In this document: one piece after another, positions 18,620-28,538 of the stretch
How the letters are laid out: each line of letters opens with the position of its first letter
Numbering within the stretch: position 1 is the stretch's first letter
DNA from: Candidatus Nitrosocosmicus franklandus
GTDB lineage: Archaea; Thermoproteota; Nitrososphaeria; Nitrososphaerales; Nitrososphaeraceae
Direction: 5' to 3'
Length of the DNA: 64,000 nt
Assembly: GCF_900696045.1 (NCBI RefSeq)
Contig: NZ_LR216287.1
Coordinates: 992,001-1,056,000 of the forward strand
Program-made: the position numbers and the translations under genes
Notes under the pieces: model-generated
Told to the model about the DNA's origin: nothing
The model's database searches: none
What the model saw: only the letters and a program-made list of their open reading frames with translations

Positions 18620-18949
18620 TTATAGAATCATCTTACAGTATACCGAACTTATTATCTTATTGGAATCGTCATTAGTATTAGGACATGACCTAGGTATTAA
18701 CTTTTCATAAATTTGCATCATCTTATCTTCAATATCCTTTTAGGAGGAAACAAGAGAATATAGATAATTAGTACTCAGAACAGTACGTTCACAACGATCA
18801 AATTCAAATTCTCCAAGTTTGATCATATCTATCTTGGCTCATGAATAAGCCTTGGTATACTCTAGATAGAGGCTATGTACCCATTCTTGCTCCTTATGTG
18901 AGGCTAGCTTAGTGTTTACATCATTAGTAAAAGTGGCAATAACTCTTTC
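18620..18949 (-). pseudogene. Decayed gene, unrecognised
   Basis: One minus-strand frame reads protein-like over about 110 codons with only two internal stops. It contains FTNDVNTKLASHKEQEWVH, then a stop, KIDMIKLGEFEFDRCERTV, a stop, and KDIEDKMMQIYEKL before the terminal TAA at 18620. It is probably a largely helical cytoplasmic protein. No start codon survives and the identity is unknown. Confidence 0.45.
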
Positions 18950-19265
18950 TTAATAATTACGACATAATATATTACTGTAAAATTCATGAAAAAATAATCA
19001 TCCACTAATTTCTTTAGCGTGGAATATAAAAAGGATTATTGTCTAGAAAATAACCTATTTGATACTATCATCATCTATTGATATTTGAGGTAGGATCTCT
19101 CGGAGAAAAGAGTTGGTTAAACATCAGGAACTTATAGTTATTTAAAAAACACAAATACGTTTACTACAAAGACTCCCTATAACACAATAAAGCAAGAAAG
19201 GATAGTTCCTCAGAGTATGCACCAATAGACAATTTAAAAGCCATTATTGGCTTTTATTCTGTTAT
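18950..19265. other. Upstream region of the deacetylase gene
   Basis: No gene seen. It ends with the hairpin at 19236-19255 just before the deacetylase start. Confidence 0.4.
19236..19255 (+). promoter_or_regulatory. Perfect hairpin just upstream of a start codon
   Basis: AAAAGCCATTATTGGCTTTT is a perfect 8-bp stem with a 4-base loop ending 11 bases before the ATG at 19266. It could regulate translation, bind a protein, or terminate an upstream transcript (a T-rich tail follows). Confidence 0.45.
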
Positions 19266-20531
19266 ATGAATATTACCCCTCTGTTAGGTCCAAACGGCAA
19301 AATACCTATTTTAATACGAGATGATGATACAAATTTTTTCACTAAAAGCAGCATGCTTGAATCAATTTACTCCCAAGCATGGAATAGTCAATTCAAAGTC
19401 GGATTATCCGTGATTCCCTATCAAAAGACAATTAATGATGTTTGTGTACCTCCTGATGTCAGGAATTGCCAAAAGCATAGTTCCATTGAAAACAACGAAG
19501 AATTGTGCAGATTTTTAAAAGAAAAAATCAAATGCAATAAGATTGAAATCATCCAACACGGGGTTACCCATGATTTAATCGATGGTAGAGGAGAGTTCAG
19601 TTATAAGATTGAGGAAAAGAAAGAGGAATTTGTGAATAGAGCTATAAGAGAGACATTTACCAATTATTATAACTCATTGAATACTCGCGAAAATGAAAAG
19701 CATATCAATATGGGATTTGAATCATATGTGAATATTGGAAGACATATAATAAGAAAATCCCTGGACATAGATCCAATTTTATTTGTTCCTCCATTTGATG
19801 ACTGTTCTATACAGAATCTAAAAAAACTCACAAACCTCGGCATGATTCCTATCTATGGACAATCAAATTATCACAGATTTTTCAGATCAGCATATGTTCC
19901 CAATTATTTTAAAAAGTATTTCGCAAAAAAGCTTTTAGAAAAATTTGCCAAAAAAGGATTTATTATTCCCCTTATAATGTCTAACGCCGATTATTGTTAT
20001 ACTGAATGTAATCAGGGAATAATGTTATATATCCCCAGGAGACTAAAAATAAATCCGATATCAAATTCTCAAATTAATGCAAATAAAGATAAAGTAACTC
20101 CACAGTCATTTGTAAAATGGATATCCAATACCATTGATTATTCTGTAGTTAAAAGGACACCCATTTGTATTTTAAACCACTATCATCATTATTTTTATGA
20201 TTGGAATCATGATTCAAGTACCAGAAAGAACTTGTTTGAACAATGGAATCAGATCCTACATTTGCTCAATAAAATGCCCTTTTCATGGAACACTACTTTC
20301 CTAGATCTATATCAGAGAATAAGAAAGATAAAAAAAATTAATGTTGCAATAACAGGTCATAAAATAACCATACAATCACCCGACGAGACCATTGACGAAA
20401 TGTCATTTAAAGTAGATAAGGCATTACAGCCAGCAAAGGGAAAAAACGTAATTAATGACGAACAGGATAAGACAATATTTACCGTTAGTCAATTAAACCC
20501 TAATTCCGAATTTGTTTTTTATTTAAAATAG
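19266..20531 (+). CDS. Polysaccharide-deacetylase-like (NodB/DUF2334-type) protein
   Basis: A 421-residue protein without a signal peptide. The N-terminal domain fits a NodB-type deacetylase barrel: IRDDDTNFF (metal/catalytic Asp, about 17-25), FKVGLSVIPYQ, then EIIQHGVTHD with candidate metal-binding His near 99-104, and LFVPPFDDC. A roughly 60-residue beta-rich C-terminal domain follows (NVAITGHKITIQSPDE...). These enzymes remove acetyl groups from sugar polymers or act in glycan modification, often at the cell surface; here it would be cytoplasmic unless exported another way. It is isolated in mostly non-coding DNA, which may indicate transfer. Confidence 0.7.
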   Translation: MNITPLLGPNGKIPILIRDDDTNFFTKSSMLESIYSQAWNSQFKVGLSVIPYQKTINDVCVPPDVRNCQKHSSIENNEELCRFLKEKIKCNKIEIIQHGVTHDLIDGRGEFSYKIEEKKEEFVNRAIRETFTNYYNSLNTRENEKHINMGFESYVNIGRHIIRKSLDIDPILFVPPFDDCSIQNLKKLTNLGMIPIYGQSNYHRFFRSAYVPNYFKKYFAKKLLEKFAKKGFIIPLIMSNADYCYTECNQGIMLYIPRRLKINPISNSQINANKDKVTPQSFVKWISNTIDYSVVKRTPICILNHYHHYFYDWNHDSSTRKNLFEQWNQILHLLNKMPFSWNTTFLDLYQRIRKIKKINVAITGHKITIQSPDETIDEMSFKVDKALQPAKGKNVINDEQDKTIFTVSQLNPNSEFVFYLK

Positions 20532-21047
20532 CTAACAAAGTTAAATATTGTTCATCATGTCGTTGGTTAATCTTGCAAACTCTTTTTACTATTTAGATTT
20601 AATACAATAATGAACCTCATTATAATACAATCATTGAATTTTCTCTATTGGCAAAACAAATGGAAAATGATGCCACATATTTTTCCTATTAATTTGTAAA
20701 ATAAAGCAAGACTATCCATAAGATAAAAAAATGTAAAAAATGTTATTTGGTATCATTACCATACTGGATTGACCATATGACAATAACTAAAACAAAAGAT
20801 TCCAGATCATTAGAATGACAATACATCTAATATGGTATCGATCGGTTGTTTGTTATCGCGCATGTCTTAATCAACAGTTATCATTTAACTATCTAACTAA
20901 CTCAGCATTTAAGACCTACTTGGAAAAACAAAAGGATATGGAAATCTAATATTTGATCTACTGTAGGTACTGGGAATATGGATTTTCCGGTCTATTGAAA
21001 CTATGAAAATATGTTCCTACTGTTAATGGGTTTTTTGTAATTGATGA
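20532..21047. other. Spacer between convergent genes
   Basis: About 516 bp of AT-rich DNA. No frame or strong structure supported. Confidence 0.4.
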
Positions 21048-21677
21048 TCAGTGCCAGGGCCCAACACCATTGTTACCACCATGACCATGGAATCCCCATG
21101 GCCCTTTCCAATGTCCAAACCCGAATGGTTTATGATTTTGTACTGCACCTTTGCCGTATCCGTATTCACTTGTAAATCCAGGGATTATGTGCCATCCTGT
21201 ACTTTGATCACTTGATTTGTTAAAAAAATCTCTAAACTGTACGCCGTCTGATTTGTATAACACGGCCCCATTTCCTGAATCAATAATCGTCTTATATGCG
21301 GTATGATTCACGGAATTTATTGAGAAGAATTTGTATACCAAATATCCTTGATCCACATCTAAATGACCACCCAACAAAATGGTATCATTATTAGCCTGTC
21401 GTGTAACGATTTCGGCCGCTTCAACAAAAGATGTTTTGAGATCATTTTCGATGGCAGCTTGTGCCTTTTCGAAGACGTTTATGGAACCATTAATTTTTGG
21501 TATTTGATCAACAAGGTCTCCTTCTCTCTCAATAGAAGATACATATGACTTCTGAAGTGCTGAAACAAATGATATTAGCGGGTTTGCCAAAATAACTCCT
21601 GTAATAGTAACTGCAGTTATGATAAGTACAGGTAGTATCACATTGGTCTTTGATTTGTCTGAATTTGATTTTGACAT
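21048..21677 (-). CDS. Membrane-anchored PepSY-like protein with Gly/His/Trp tail
   Basis: A 209-residue protein. One N-terminal membrane anchor (about 12-40) is followed by an extracytoplasmic region. That region includes a PepSY-like unit: AAEIVTRQANNDTILLGGHLDVDQGYLVYKF, then YKTIIDSGNGAVLY. The last 35 residues are rich in Gly, His, Trp and Phe (FGFGHWKGPWGFHGHGG) and could bind metal. PepSY domains often inhibit or modulate peptidases. That assignment rests on pattern only. The gene appears monocistronic. Confidence 0.6.
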   Translation of the reverse strand: MSKSNSDKSKTNVILPVLIITAVTITGVILANPLISFVSALQKSYVSSIEREGDLVDQIPKINGSINVFEKAQAAIENDLKTSFVEAAEIVTRQANNDTILLGGHLDVDQGYLVYKFFSINSVNHTAYKTIIDSGNGAVLYKSDGVQFRDFFNKSSDQSTGWHIIPGFTSEYGYGKGAVQNHKPFGFGHWKGPWGFHGHGGNNGVGPWH

Positions 21678-22033
21678 TTTGATATATTACAATGTTATTA
21701 TTATAACCATTGTTTACCTTTGATACGTAACTTAGTTACTTGATGACTCGAGTAGTTTTTGAATAGATCTCTGTTTGCTGCAGATTGTCAAGACGAAACA
21801 TATTGGAAGAATTGCTGAAAGGAATAAGAAATACCAAAAACAATGATATTATCCAGACAAGCACACCTTCATTAGAAACATTTGTAAAAAAATGAACAAG
21901 GAGATCTTTTTATCTTGAAAAAAGTCAATTAGAAATTTTATTTTAGGTATTTCCTAGTTATCATCCAAATACAAAAACATACTACGAAGAATTATTAATA
22001 ATAACAATTAATCGGATAAAAGAATAAAATAAA
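21678..22033. other. Spacer with a small coding-like frame
   Basis: A TTG frame at 21785-21895 would encode 36 residues (LSRRNILEELLKGIRNTKNN...). It has coding-like composition but no promoter or family support. Confidence 0.3.
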
Positions 22034-22498
22034 TTATTCAGATTGAGATTTGTCATCCTTTTCTAGTTCTTCGTCAATTTTCTTCTGCAATTCTTTGTAT
22101 TTTTTATATCTTTTGTCCCATTTTGAGAGAACAATCCATTGTCTAATTCCTATTCCCAGCCACACAAGTACAATTACTATTGGAATCAATGGCAGGAATC
22201 TAAACTGAGGATTGAAATCAGAGTCAGCGGTAGAATGGGGATTTGATTCGTTAGTCCAAGGCCTGTGGTCTACCCAGCTGCCATAGTTATTATTATCATC
22301 ATGAAATGGAAATCCAAAAAAAATAAAAGATAGCATAAATGCTATTGGAGGAATAATCATAATTGTAAGCAACATTATAATAAACAGTTTTTTTGTTTTG
22401 TTTAATTGATCAATTATTCCATCCATTATGAAAAAAATGCTAGAATCAGCTCTTTTATCATTACCATTATCTTCTTTCCTTTCGCCAGAGTTATTCAT
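22034..22498 (-). CDS. Two-span membrane protein in an HTH operon
   Basis: A 154-residue protein. The polar N terminus (MNNSGERKED) is followed by membrane segments at about 36-60 and 104-122. Between them is an external loop rich in Asn, Asp and Trp (NNYGSWVDHRPWTNESNPHS). A Lys/Glu-rich coiled coil at the C terminus (KKYKELQKKIDEELEKDDK) lies in the cytoplasm. Its ATG overlaps the stop of the upstream winged-helix gene (TAATG), so the two are co-translated. It may anchor or sense for that regulator. Confidence 0.7.
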   Translation of the reverse strand: MNNSGERKEDNGNDKRADSSIFFIMDGIIDQLNKTKKLFIIMLLTIMIIPPIAFMLSFIFFGFPFHDDNNNYGSWVDHRPWTNESNPHSTADSDFNPQFRFLPLIPIVIVLVWLGIGIRQWIVLSKWDKRYKKYKELQKKIDEELEKDDKSQSE

Positions 22499-22797
22499 TA
22501 ACCCATTTGCTCCCGTTCATTTCTTGGAAATAGTTCCTCATATGGAGCCAAGATCTCATTTAGAATCAACCTTCCTTTTTCTGAAATTTTGTAATTGATT
22601 ATAACTTTACTACCCCATGTTTCTTCCATTCTAATTATCAAACCTTTGTGAACCATATCATCCAAAATCTCTTTGTGTTTTACATTATTCAATCCACAAT
22701 AGCTCATGAGTTTGCTCTGATTAATTTCACTATATTCACAAAGTTTCAAGAGGATATCCTTCCTGATAAATATTCGATCTCGATATTCATGAACCAC
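22498..22797 (-). CDS. Winged-helix transcriptional regulator (HTH_45-like)
   Basis: A 99-residue protein from GTG at 22797. The winged helix is complete: ILLKLCEYSEINQSKLMSYCGLNN, then HKEILDDMVHKGLI as recognition helix and VIINYKISEKGRLILNEI as the wing and last helix. It resembles small archaeal single-domain regulators of the HTH_45 group. It overlaps the membrane-protein gene by one base and follows a 37-residue frame by 9 bases, suggesting a three-gene operon. Confidence 0.8.
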   Translation of the reverse strand: MVHEYRDRIFIRKDILLKLCEYSEINQSKLMSYCGLNNVKHKEILDDMVHKGLIIRMEETWGSKVIINYKISEKGRLILNEILAPYEELFPRNEREQMG

Positions 22798-22806
22798 AAT
22801 GACTCA

Positions 22807-22920
22807 TCAATAATACACTGCAAAGTCCTTTTCAGTTGTACTTGGGATATCTCTTTCTCCACAAGGATTGTTTTCCGGAATTAGTTCATGAAGCATATTT
22901 GGCAATTTGCATATTTTCAT
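22807..22920 (-). CDS. Small 37-residue protein heading the HTH operon
   Basis: An ATG at 22920 opens a 38-codon frame (MKICKLPNMLHELIPENNPC...). It ends 9 bases before the GTG of the winged-helix gene. It has two Cys and no membrane segment. The tight spacing and coding-like composition favour a real gene or translated leader; no family known. Confidence 0.5.
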   Translation of the reverse strand: MKICKLPNMLHELIPENNPCGERDIPSTTEKDFAVYY

Positions 22921-23830
22921 TTGGCAATACGTAGTTTATGTACAGAATCCTTAATTAAATACTTTAGGTAACAAAGTTACATCTCATAGATCTGTTATGT
23001 CTAACATACTCAGTAACAAAGTTTACACAAAATAGAACTTGACTAGATATTGAAAAATTTATGACACGAAGTCAACCCTCGACTCTACTGCTAGTGGATC
23101 GTTATTAAAAGGGCCTCGATTAATGAGGTTTTCTTAGAATCATTTGAATTTATTTGACCAGTACACCTGTACTACGATTGCTATTACCGAACAAACAAAT
23201 ATTATCAATACTTACAAATCAATAAATAAGGTAATGACAAAACCGCAAAAATTAATTTCAGATCTAGATAACAAACCAGTTTATGGATCCATAACCATAG
23301 TTGAGAATACTAACGAGTAAGTCAGGCTATAATTTAGAAATACAGGTTATTATTACTAAACTACTTTTATGAACTATAATAAAGAACATCTTATTTTTTT
23401 TATTTGGTTAATCTATTTAGAAATAATAAGAATCAAGTTCACAACTGTGTTAGGATACTGCTGGAGTTGAGGGTGCGAAGTTCTACATACTCTTTATAAA
23501 TGTAGATCGTTCTTTTCTAAAAGTACTATAAGAGTTACTATATATGAATTTGAATCAGCCAATACTAACATCATATGATTGAGAAACTATATTACAACAT
23601 TACAACCTATGGAATGTGATACTATTCTTATTTTTGTTAAAGAAAAATGTAGTAGTAACCTGATCCCGGAATCTTGAACTAGCTGTTAATTTATATTTTC
23701 TATGCTATTTCGTAACTTTAAAGAGATAGATCAAAATACACAATAATAATACAAAATATTTGTAAGGTTAATGAAAAAAAATAAGTGTCACTCTTACTTG
23801 TATTTTATTTTGTTCCCAAATAATATAACA
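22921..23830. other. Long spacer
   Basis: About 910 bp. A 28-codon frame starts near the ATG at 23234 (MTKPQKLISDLDNK). A small hairpin CCTC-GATTAAT-GAGG followed by TTTTCTT lies at about 23114-23135 and could be a terminator. Nothing else was supported. Confidence 0.35.
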
Positions 23831-24139
23831 TTAATGATAAAATCGTAGCATTATAGTTGTCAAAGTCGGATTTGGTACATCGATTATTATAGCCTTATGT
23901 AAACGTAATCGGTATTTTCTCATTTGTAAATAATTAATAATTTTTACAATTGTAGATGCATGCATTCTATAGCAATAGGCAATTATCTCAGAAGGTTTGT
24001 ATCCATCTATTATCTTGATAACTGTATCAAAATCATAAACTCCAGAATATGTCTGGTATAAACGCACTGGGCCTTTTAGCCCGAACAAATCTTCTCCCGT
24101 ATAAGGATAGTTTGTTAAACAAGCCTCGTGAATAATCAT
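23831..24139 (-). CDS. Hypothetical 102-residue protein
   Basis: The ATG at 24139 (MIIHEACLTN) is preferred over an upstream TTG because GGAGAG sits just before it, a rare Shine-Dalgarno-like site in this window. The protein is soluble and mixed alpha/beta. TVIKIIDGYKPSEIIAYCYRMHASTIVKIINYLQ resembles two helices of a DNA- or protein-binding fold. Family not recognised. Confidence 0.5.
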   Translation of the reverse strand: MIIHEACLTNYPYTGEDLFGLKGPVRLYQTYSGVYDFDTVIKIIDGYKPSEIIAYCYRMHASTIVKIINYLQMRKYRLRLHKAIIIDVPNPTLTTIMLRFYH

Positions 24140-24410
24140 ACTCTCTCCTATACCCAATTATTCAAACCTTCCTTTACGAATGTAATAACTGTAACTATAA
24201 AAAATTATCAAGAAATTATATTTTTGATTAATAATATTATCAAATGGATTATCAAGAATTGAATTGAAATAGAATATTTTATTTAAGACTAGATATAATA
24301 AATCTAAACTCATAAGGTGCCGACATCAGATTGCCGGTAGAAAAATAGACTATCTTCTTCTTGTCTTGGATATCGATTGTTATTTTTTCATTCTCTCTAT
24401 GTAAAGGAAA

Positions 24411-26537
24411 TCAACCTTTCTTTGGAATACCGAAACTAAATGTACATCCATTTTTATTTTTATTATTCATCGCCCAAATTCGTCCGCCATGTGCTTCTAT
24501 AAGCTTCCTACATAAATAAAGACCAATCCCCGCACCATAGTAAGAATCAGAAGAAAATTTGGTAAACAATCTTGAAAGTAATTCGGGTTTCAATCCCTCG
24601 CCATTATCAGTTACACTAATTACAACTATTTCTTTAGAATGTATGATTTTTTCACTTAGAGTCAAAACTATCTTTCCTCCTTTGCTTTTTGTAAATCTTA
24701 TTGAATTATCTACCAGGTTTTGAATTACCTGAGTTATCCTGAACTTGTCAGCCGTAACCACAAATTCTTTATCAAAGTTTTTATATTCGAATGAAATAGA
24801 TTTGTTATATTCTATATTGGTAATATAATCTGATATTGTTGACTTTACTAATTCATTTAAACTAAATTCTTCCTTGTTAAGATAAAGGATGTTTCCTTCT
24901 AAACGTGTGATATCTAGGATATTTTCAGATAGTCTACGTAGTCTTCTTGCGTTTGACATAATAATCTGCAACATGAAATTCTGGTCATTATTCTGAATGT
25001 CTTCCTTCAATATTTCCGTAATTCCTAGAATAGATTGCAATGGCGTACGCAACTCATGAGCTACTAGATCCATGAATCTGCTCTGCATTTTTCCATGCAC
25101 TTTAAGTTTTTCATGAGCCTCCTTTAACCTGTTATGAATTTCTGACTGCGTCCAAAGGCTATCAAAAATTGATGCTATTGTTTCCGATGTCTTACTACCA
25201 TCAATAAATATCGCCTTACCCAATGCCTCTGTAAATTTCAACTGACCATCATCTGTTACTTCCAAAATAACTGTATTTTCTCTATCAATAACCATAATTC
25301 GATTAAATGATGTAATAACCGGTTCCAAATCTCTAAAATAGATGTCAGGATACTTTGACTGGATCTTTTTTATTTCAGAACTATTTTCTTGGTCAGGCAA
25401 TGTCAAAACCCTTACCCTAATTCCTTTTGTGCCCATTCTATTCAACATCTTAAATCCTCCAGACATTTCTGTACGGAAAAATCCATTTGTAGAAGGAAGT
25501 ATGATCAAGATTTCTTTTTTTGCAAGTGTAAATAACTCGAAGAGTTTATGAAGAGATTCGGTTGAATCAGAAACTACTGCTATATTATCATCATTACCTC
25601 TTTCCATCTCTTTGATTCTGTCTTGGGCACCTATCGCAGAATTCCATAATTTTTCAAAAATCATATTATAAAAAGTTAGATTTGCTCGGTCGTCATTTAG
25701 TAACATGTTATCAAGAATAAGTTTATTTTCCTCATTTCTTTCGATAGCACAAGCAAAGTATTTATCAGATAAAGCAAAATCAAATGGCGGACGATCAGGC
25801 GTATGACGAATATCTATACCCATTTGTAAGAGGTTTTTGACCAGTCTTAACTCATTTCTGCTTTGAATTGATGTTATCCATCTAACACCTGCATGTTGTT
25901 TGGCTTTGAGTTGGGTTTGAATTTTTTCAAAATACTCTAGATAATTTTGATAACCTAATAGCATTGCCCCTATGGTTGAATAGATATAAATGAATTTGGA
26001 ATCAGTTAGAAAGTGTACTATCTGATCAGAAATTTCTACGTCTACCTTAAACCTCATCGATGGAGGGAGTATATTAAACTCATCACTCGTCTGAGTAGAT
26101 GTCTCCAAATAGGAGATAGCATTAGAGAATAAAGCATCAAAGGATTTCTTTACAATTGACAATATAGTTTTGTTCGTAGTGCTAAAAACATCATTATATC
26201 GAGAGTCCGCTGGATTAGAATTCAAACTAAAATATTCTGAATCAGAAATGGCCGATATCCCTTGAACACCTTCAAGATATTTTATTTTTGAGGCCGCACT
26301 CGAAATATGCTTAAAATCCTCAGTGTTCTTTGGAGGTGATTGAAGTATGAATCTTATCTGAACATTCCTTTCCAATAATGCTTTACAAGCATCAACAAAA
26401 CAAGAGGAATTAATAAAAAAAGACAACTTATCACTACTAATAGAAATATCAAGAATGCTGTTTACATTATTAATCAGATTTAATAAACGAGACGAGGCAT
26501 CTTTATCATTATCAACGGATTCGGTAGTTTCGCTCAT
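24411..26537 (-). CDS. Soluble sensor histidine kinase with repeated PLD/TrmB-like input modules
   Basis: A 708-residue protein with no membrane segment. The C-terminal kinase is complete: H-box MDLVAHELRTPLQ with phospho-acceptor H494, N-box QNLVDNSIRF (about 606-615), DNGEG (644-648) and GAGIGLYLC (668-676). The N-terminal 470 residues contain three similar alpha/beta segments, near 30-65, 215-250 and 325-382. Each is a hydrophobic strand followed by a helix and a strand such as MGTKGIRVRVLTL, like the phospholipase-D/TrmB effector fold. It probably senses a cytoplasmic ligand. No response regulator is adjacent. The signal is unknown. Confidence 0.85.
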   Translation of the reverse strand: MSETTESVDNDKDASSRLLNLINNVNSILDISISSDKLSFFINSSCFVDACKALLERNVQIRFILQSPPKNTEDFKHISSAASKIKYLEGVQGISAISDSEYFSLNSNPADSRYNDVFSTTNKTILSIVKKSFDALFSNAISYLETSTQTSDEFNILPPSMRFKVDVEISDQIVHFLTDSKFIYIYSTIGAMLLGYQNYLEYFEKIQTQLKAKQHAGVRWITSIQSRNELRLVKNLLQMGIDIRHTPDRPPFDFALSDKYFACAIERNEENKLILDNMLLNDDRANLTFYNMIFEKLWNSAIGAQDRIKEMERGNDDNIAVVSDSTESLHKLFELFTLAKKEILIILPSTNGFFRTEMSGGFKMLNRMGTKGIRVRVLTLPDQENSSEIKKIQSKYPDIYFRDLEPVITSFNRIMVIDRENTVILEVTDDGQLKFTEALGKAIFIDGSKTSETIASIFDSLWTQSEIHNRLKEAHEKLKVHGKMQSRFMDLVAHELRTPLQSILGITEILKEDIQNNDQNFMLQIIMSNARRLRRLSENILDITRLEGNILYLNKEEFSLNELVKSTISDYITNIEYNKSISFEYKNFDKEFVVTADKFRITQVIQNLVDNSIRFTKSKGGKIVLTLSEKIIHSKEIVVISVTDNGEGLKPELLSRLFTKFSSDSYYGAGIGLYLCRKLIEAHGGRIWAMNNKNKNGCTFSFGIPKKG

Positions 26538-26872
26538 TTAAATGACTTGTCGATATTGTAGTATTTCTAGTATTTATGACATTCTATTCCTATACAGGGT
26601 AAATTCAATATAGTTTGTAATTATTTAAATAATGTCCAGTGTTTCAAAAGGGATGTGTAATTTCTTGTTAAAGTCCTAGTATTAAATCTGTCTTGTTAAA
26701 CCCAAGCAGTGATAAATAAGTTCAAATATCAAACCTAAAATGTGAATCTAGTTTCTATGTTTTTACCATATTAAAGATTCATTTGTCGGTATTTGAGAAA
26801 AATCAATGTTTCTCTCTCACACAGTATTCTAACAAGCAAGATCTATGGAAATTTATCACGAATAGGGGAAGC
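26538..26872. other. Upstream region of the histidine kinase
   Basis: Probable promoter region of the kinase. A long open frame without an ATG runs through it into the frameshifted gene at 26873. Confidence 0.35.
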
Positions 26873-26993
26873 ATGACTGAAATTGGGTGAGCAAAAACAC
26901 CATAGTTATATCAAAGAGCACTGTTTTGAGCTTGTTTGTGAGAATAAGTATCGAGATAACATGAATCGAATCCATATAGTATATTCGAAATGA
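26873..26993 (+). pseudogene. Small gene with a single-base insertion
   Basis: The ATG at 26873 reads MTEIG then TGA. Removing one G from GGG gives MTEIGEQKHHSYIKEH and on through CFELVCENKYRDNMNR to TGA at 26991. The span is 121 bp (3n+1). A box A-like AAATTTATCACG lies about 25 bases upstream. Function unknown; the lesion may be real or a sequencing error. Confidence 0.4.
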
Positions 26994-27235
26994 AGCGTTT
27001 TTTATCAAATACATATCCATGAACTACTGATGTGTATCATTCTATGGAGTGTCCCTGGTCAATAAATAATAAGATCAATTCCTTTCCATCTCAGATTATC
27101 AAGGAGTATTATTTCATATCAAACTAGATAAAGTAAAATGACACTTACTAGTTCGCCATTTTGTATTTGATTGTTTATTATCACTATACTCTTGATCCCT
27201 TTGTTATTTTTATAGTATCAATCATGACATCTTAT

Positions 27236-27637
27236 ATGAGTAAATCTGAAAGCCCAGTAAACAAAAGTGATCTCGGCGGACTTATCCAAATCGTATTCAT
27301 CCGCGCCCCCAAGAAGAATCATCACGCCTTATCAAAGATCGGCAAGCAGACAAATGATTTTTTCAGAAAACATGGGGTAACAAAATACCTGTATCGGTTG
27401 AATTCAAGAGAAAACATGATGGATTTTGTAAATGTGTCAAAAGTCATTTCTGCCAATGATGATGAAGATGTAAATTTAGAAATATTATCCTTTAGAGACG
27501 CAAGACACTTGGAGCAAGTCATGAAAGCCATGGAAGGCGAAAAAGTTGCTAAAGAATTATATGAAGAATCTATGAAACTTATAATACCTGGATCGATAGT
27601 ATTCGGAAACTTTAGTAGGTTGATAGAAACATTATGA
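27236..27637 (+). CDS. DUF1428-like protein
   Basis: A 133-residue protein from the ATG at 27236 (MSKSESPVNK). This start is chosen because the box A-like ATTTTTATAG at 27205-27214 lies 22-31 bases upstream; ATG 27224 or earlier is possible. It shows the DUF1428 (YbaA-like) pattern of a ferredoxin-like fold: IQIVFIRAPKKNHHAL, a central VNLEILSFRDARHLEQVMKAM and a closing IPGSIVFGNFSRLIETL. The family has no established biochemical role. Confidence 0.7.
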   Translation: MSKSESPVNKSDLGGLIQIVFIRAPKKNHHALSKIGKQTNDFFRKHGVTKYLYRLNSRENMMDFVNVSKVISANDDEDVNLEILSFRDARHLEQVMKAMEGEKVAKELYEESMKLIIPGSIVFGNFSRLIETL

Positions 27638-27971
27638 AAGATATTCTATTTCCATGATTTTTGAATATATGTAGAAGCGAATAATTCATAGTTTCAAATG
27701 TTTGATACTTGTTGGATCTAAAATTATTATAGATGTACTCAAAATCAGAAAAAGATATGGTTAAGCCGAGATGAGTATTTGAGAAAGAAGGATCAATTTT
27801 CCCTTAGAAGTATCATAATCATTACTTCATTGGGTATATAGAGTTTGCATCGAAGAGACAGAGAAAATAAAAATGTAATTTGAGCATTTCCTGTTTTGTT
27901 GGTACCATCCGAACTCATCGTTCTTCCATAAAAAAATGTTGCGGAGCAGTTATGCGCTCTCTCATTATATC
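27638..27971. other. Spacer between convergent genes
   Basis: About 334 bp; nothing supported. Confidence 0.4.
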
Positions 27972-28538
27972 TTATTCTATTTTGATTTCCTTTCCACGTG
28001 ATTTTATCTGGTTCTTTAATTTTAATCTTAACTCTAGTATACCATTTGAGTAACTGGCCTTTGTGAAGGAATTATCTATTTCCATATTCAATGGTATCTC
28101 TGTATGATACTTTTTTCGATCTTTTTCTCCATGTATAGTAATGAGATCCTCTGCTATATTCACTTTGATATTTTCCTTCGATAGCCCAGGCATTTCTGCG
28201 GTAATTACCAGAGAATTGTTCTTTTCATCCACTATTGTATCTAGTAATGGTTGCCTGACACTTGATGACTCCACGAGTCCTCGAGTTCGGGGTTTAACAT
28301 TTCCCAATTCCCTTACACGGGGCTTTCCATCCGGACCGATTGTTATTTGATAACCATAATAGTATGGAAAGGTTGCTGTTTCTCTGAACGCGTTAACATT
28401 AGTAGTATTTATACCTCTTGCAGTGTTAAAGATTCGATTCATCATCTCCTCTGCTTGGGCAAACTCCCTATCCACAGGGTCAAAAAAGTTTCTAAATGAG
28501 TTTCTTCTTATCATATTACGATCCCAATAGTCAAACAT
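27972..28538 (-). CDS. Small heat-shock protein (Hsp20/alpha-crystallin family)
   Basis: A 188-residue chaperone. A long N-terminal arm (FRNFFDPVDREFAQAEEMMNRIF) precedes the alpha-crystallin domain at about 95-182. That domain includes NNSLVITAEMPGLSKENIKVNI, then LITIHGEK and the G-I-L motif NGILELRLKLKN. The C-terminal tail is short (IKSRGKEIKIE), with I-x-I near the end. It binds unfolding proteins in the cytoplasm as an oligomer. No heat-shock operator was identified upstream. Confidence 0.92.
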   Translation of the reverse strand: MFDYWDRNMIRRNSFRNFFDPVDREFAQAEEMMNRIFNTARGINTTNVNAFRETATFPYYYGYQITIGPDGKPRVRELGNVKPRTRGLVESSSVRQPLLDTIVDEKNNSLVITAEMPGLSKENIKVNIAEDLITIHGEKDRKKYHTEIPLNMEIDNSFTKASYSNGILELRLKLKNQIKSRGKEIKIE

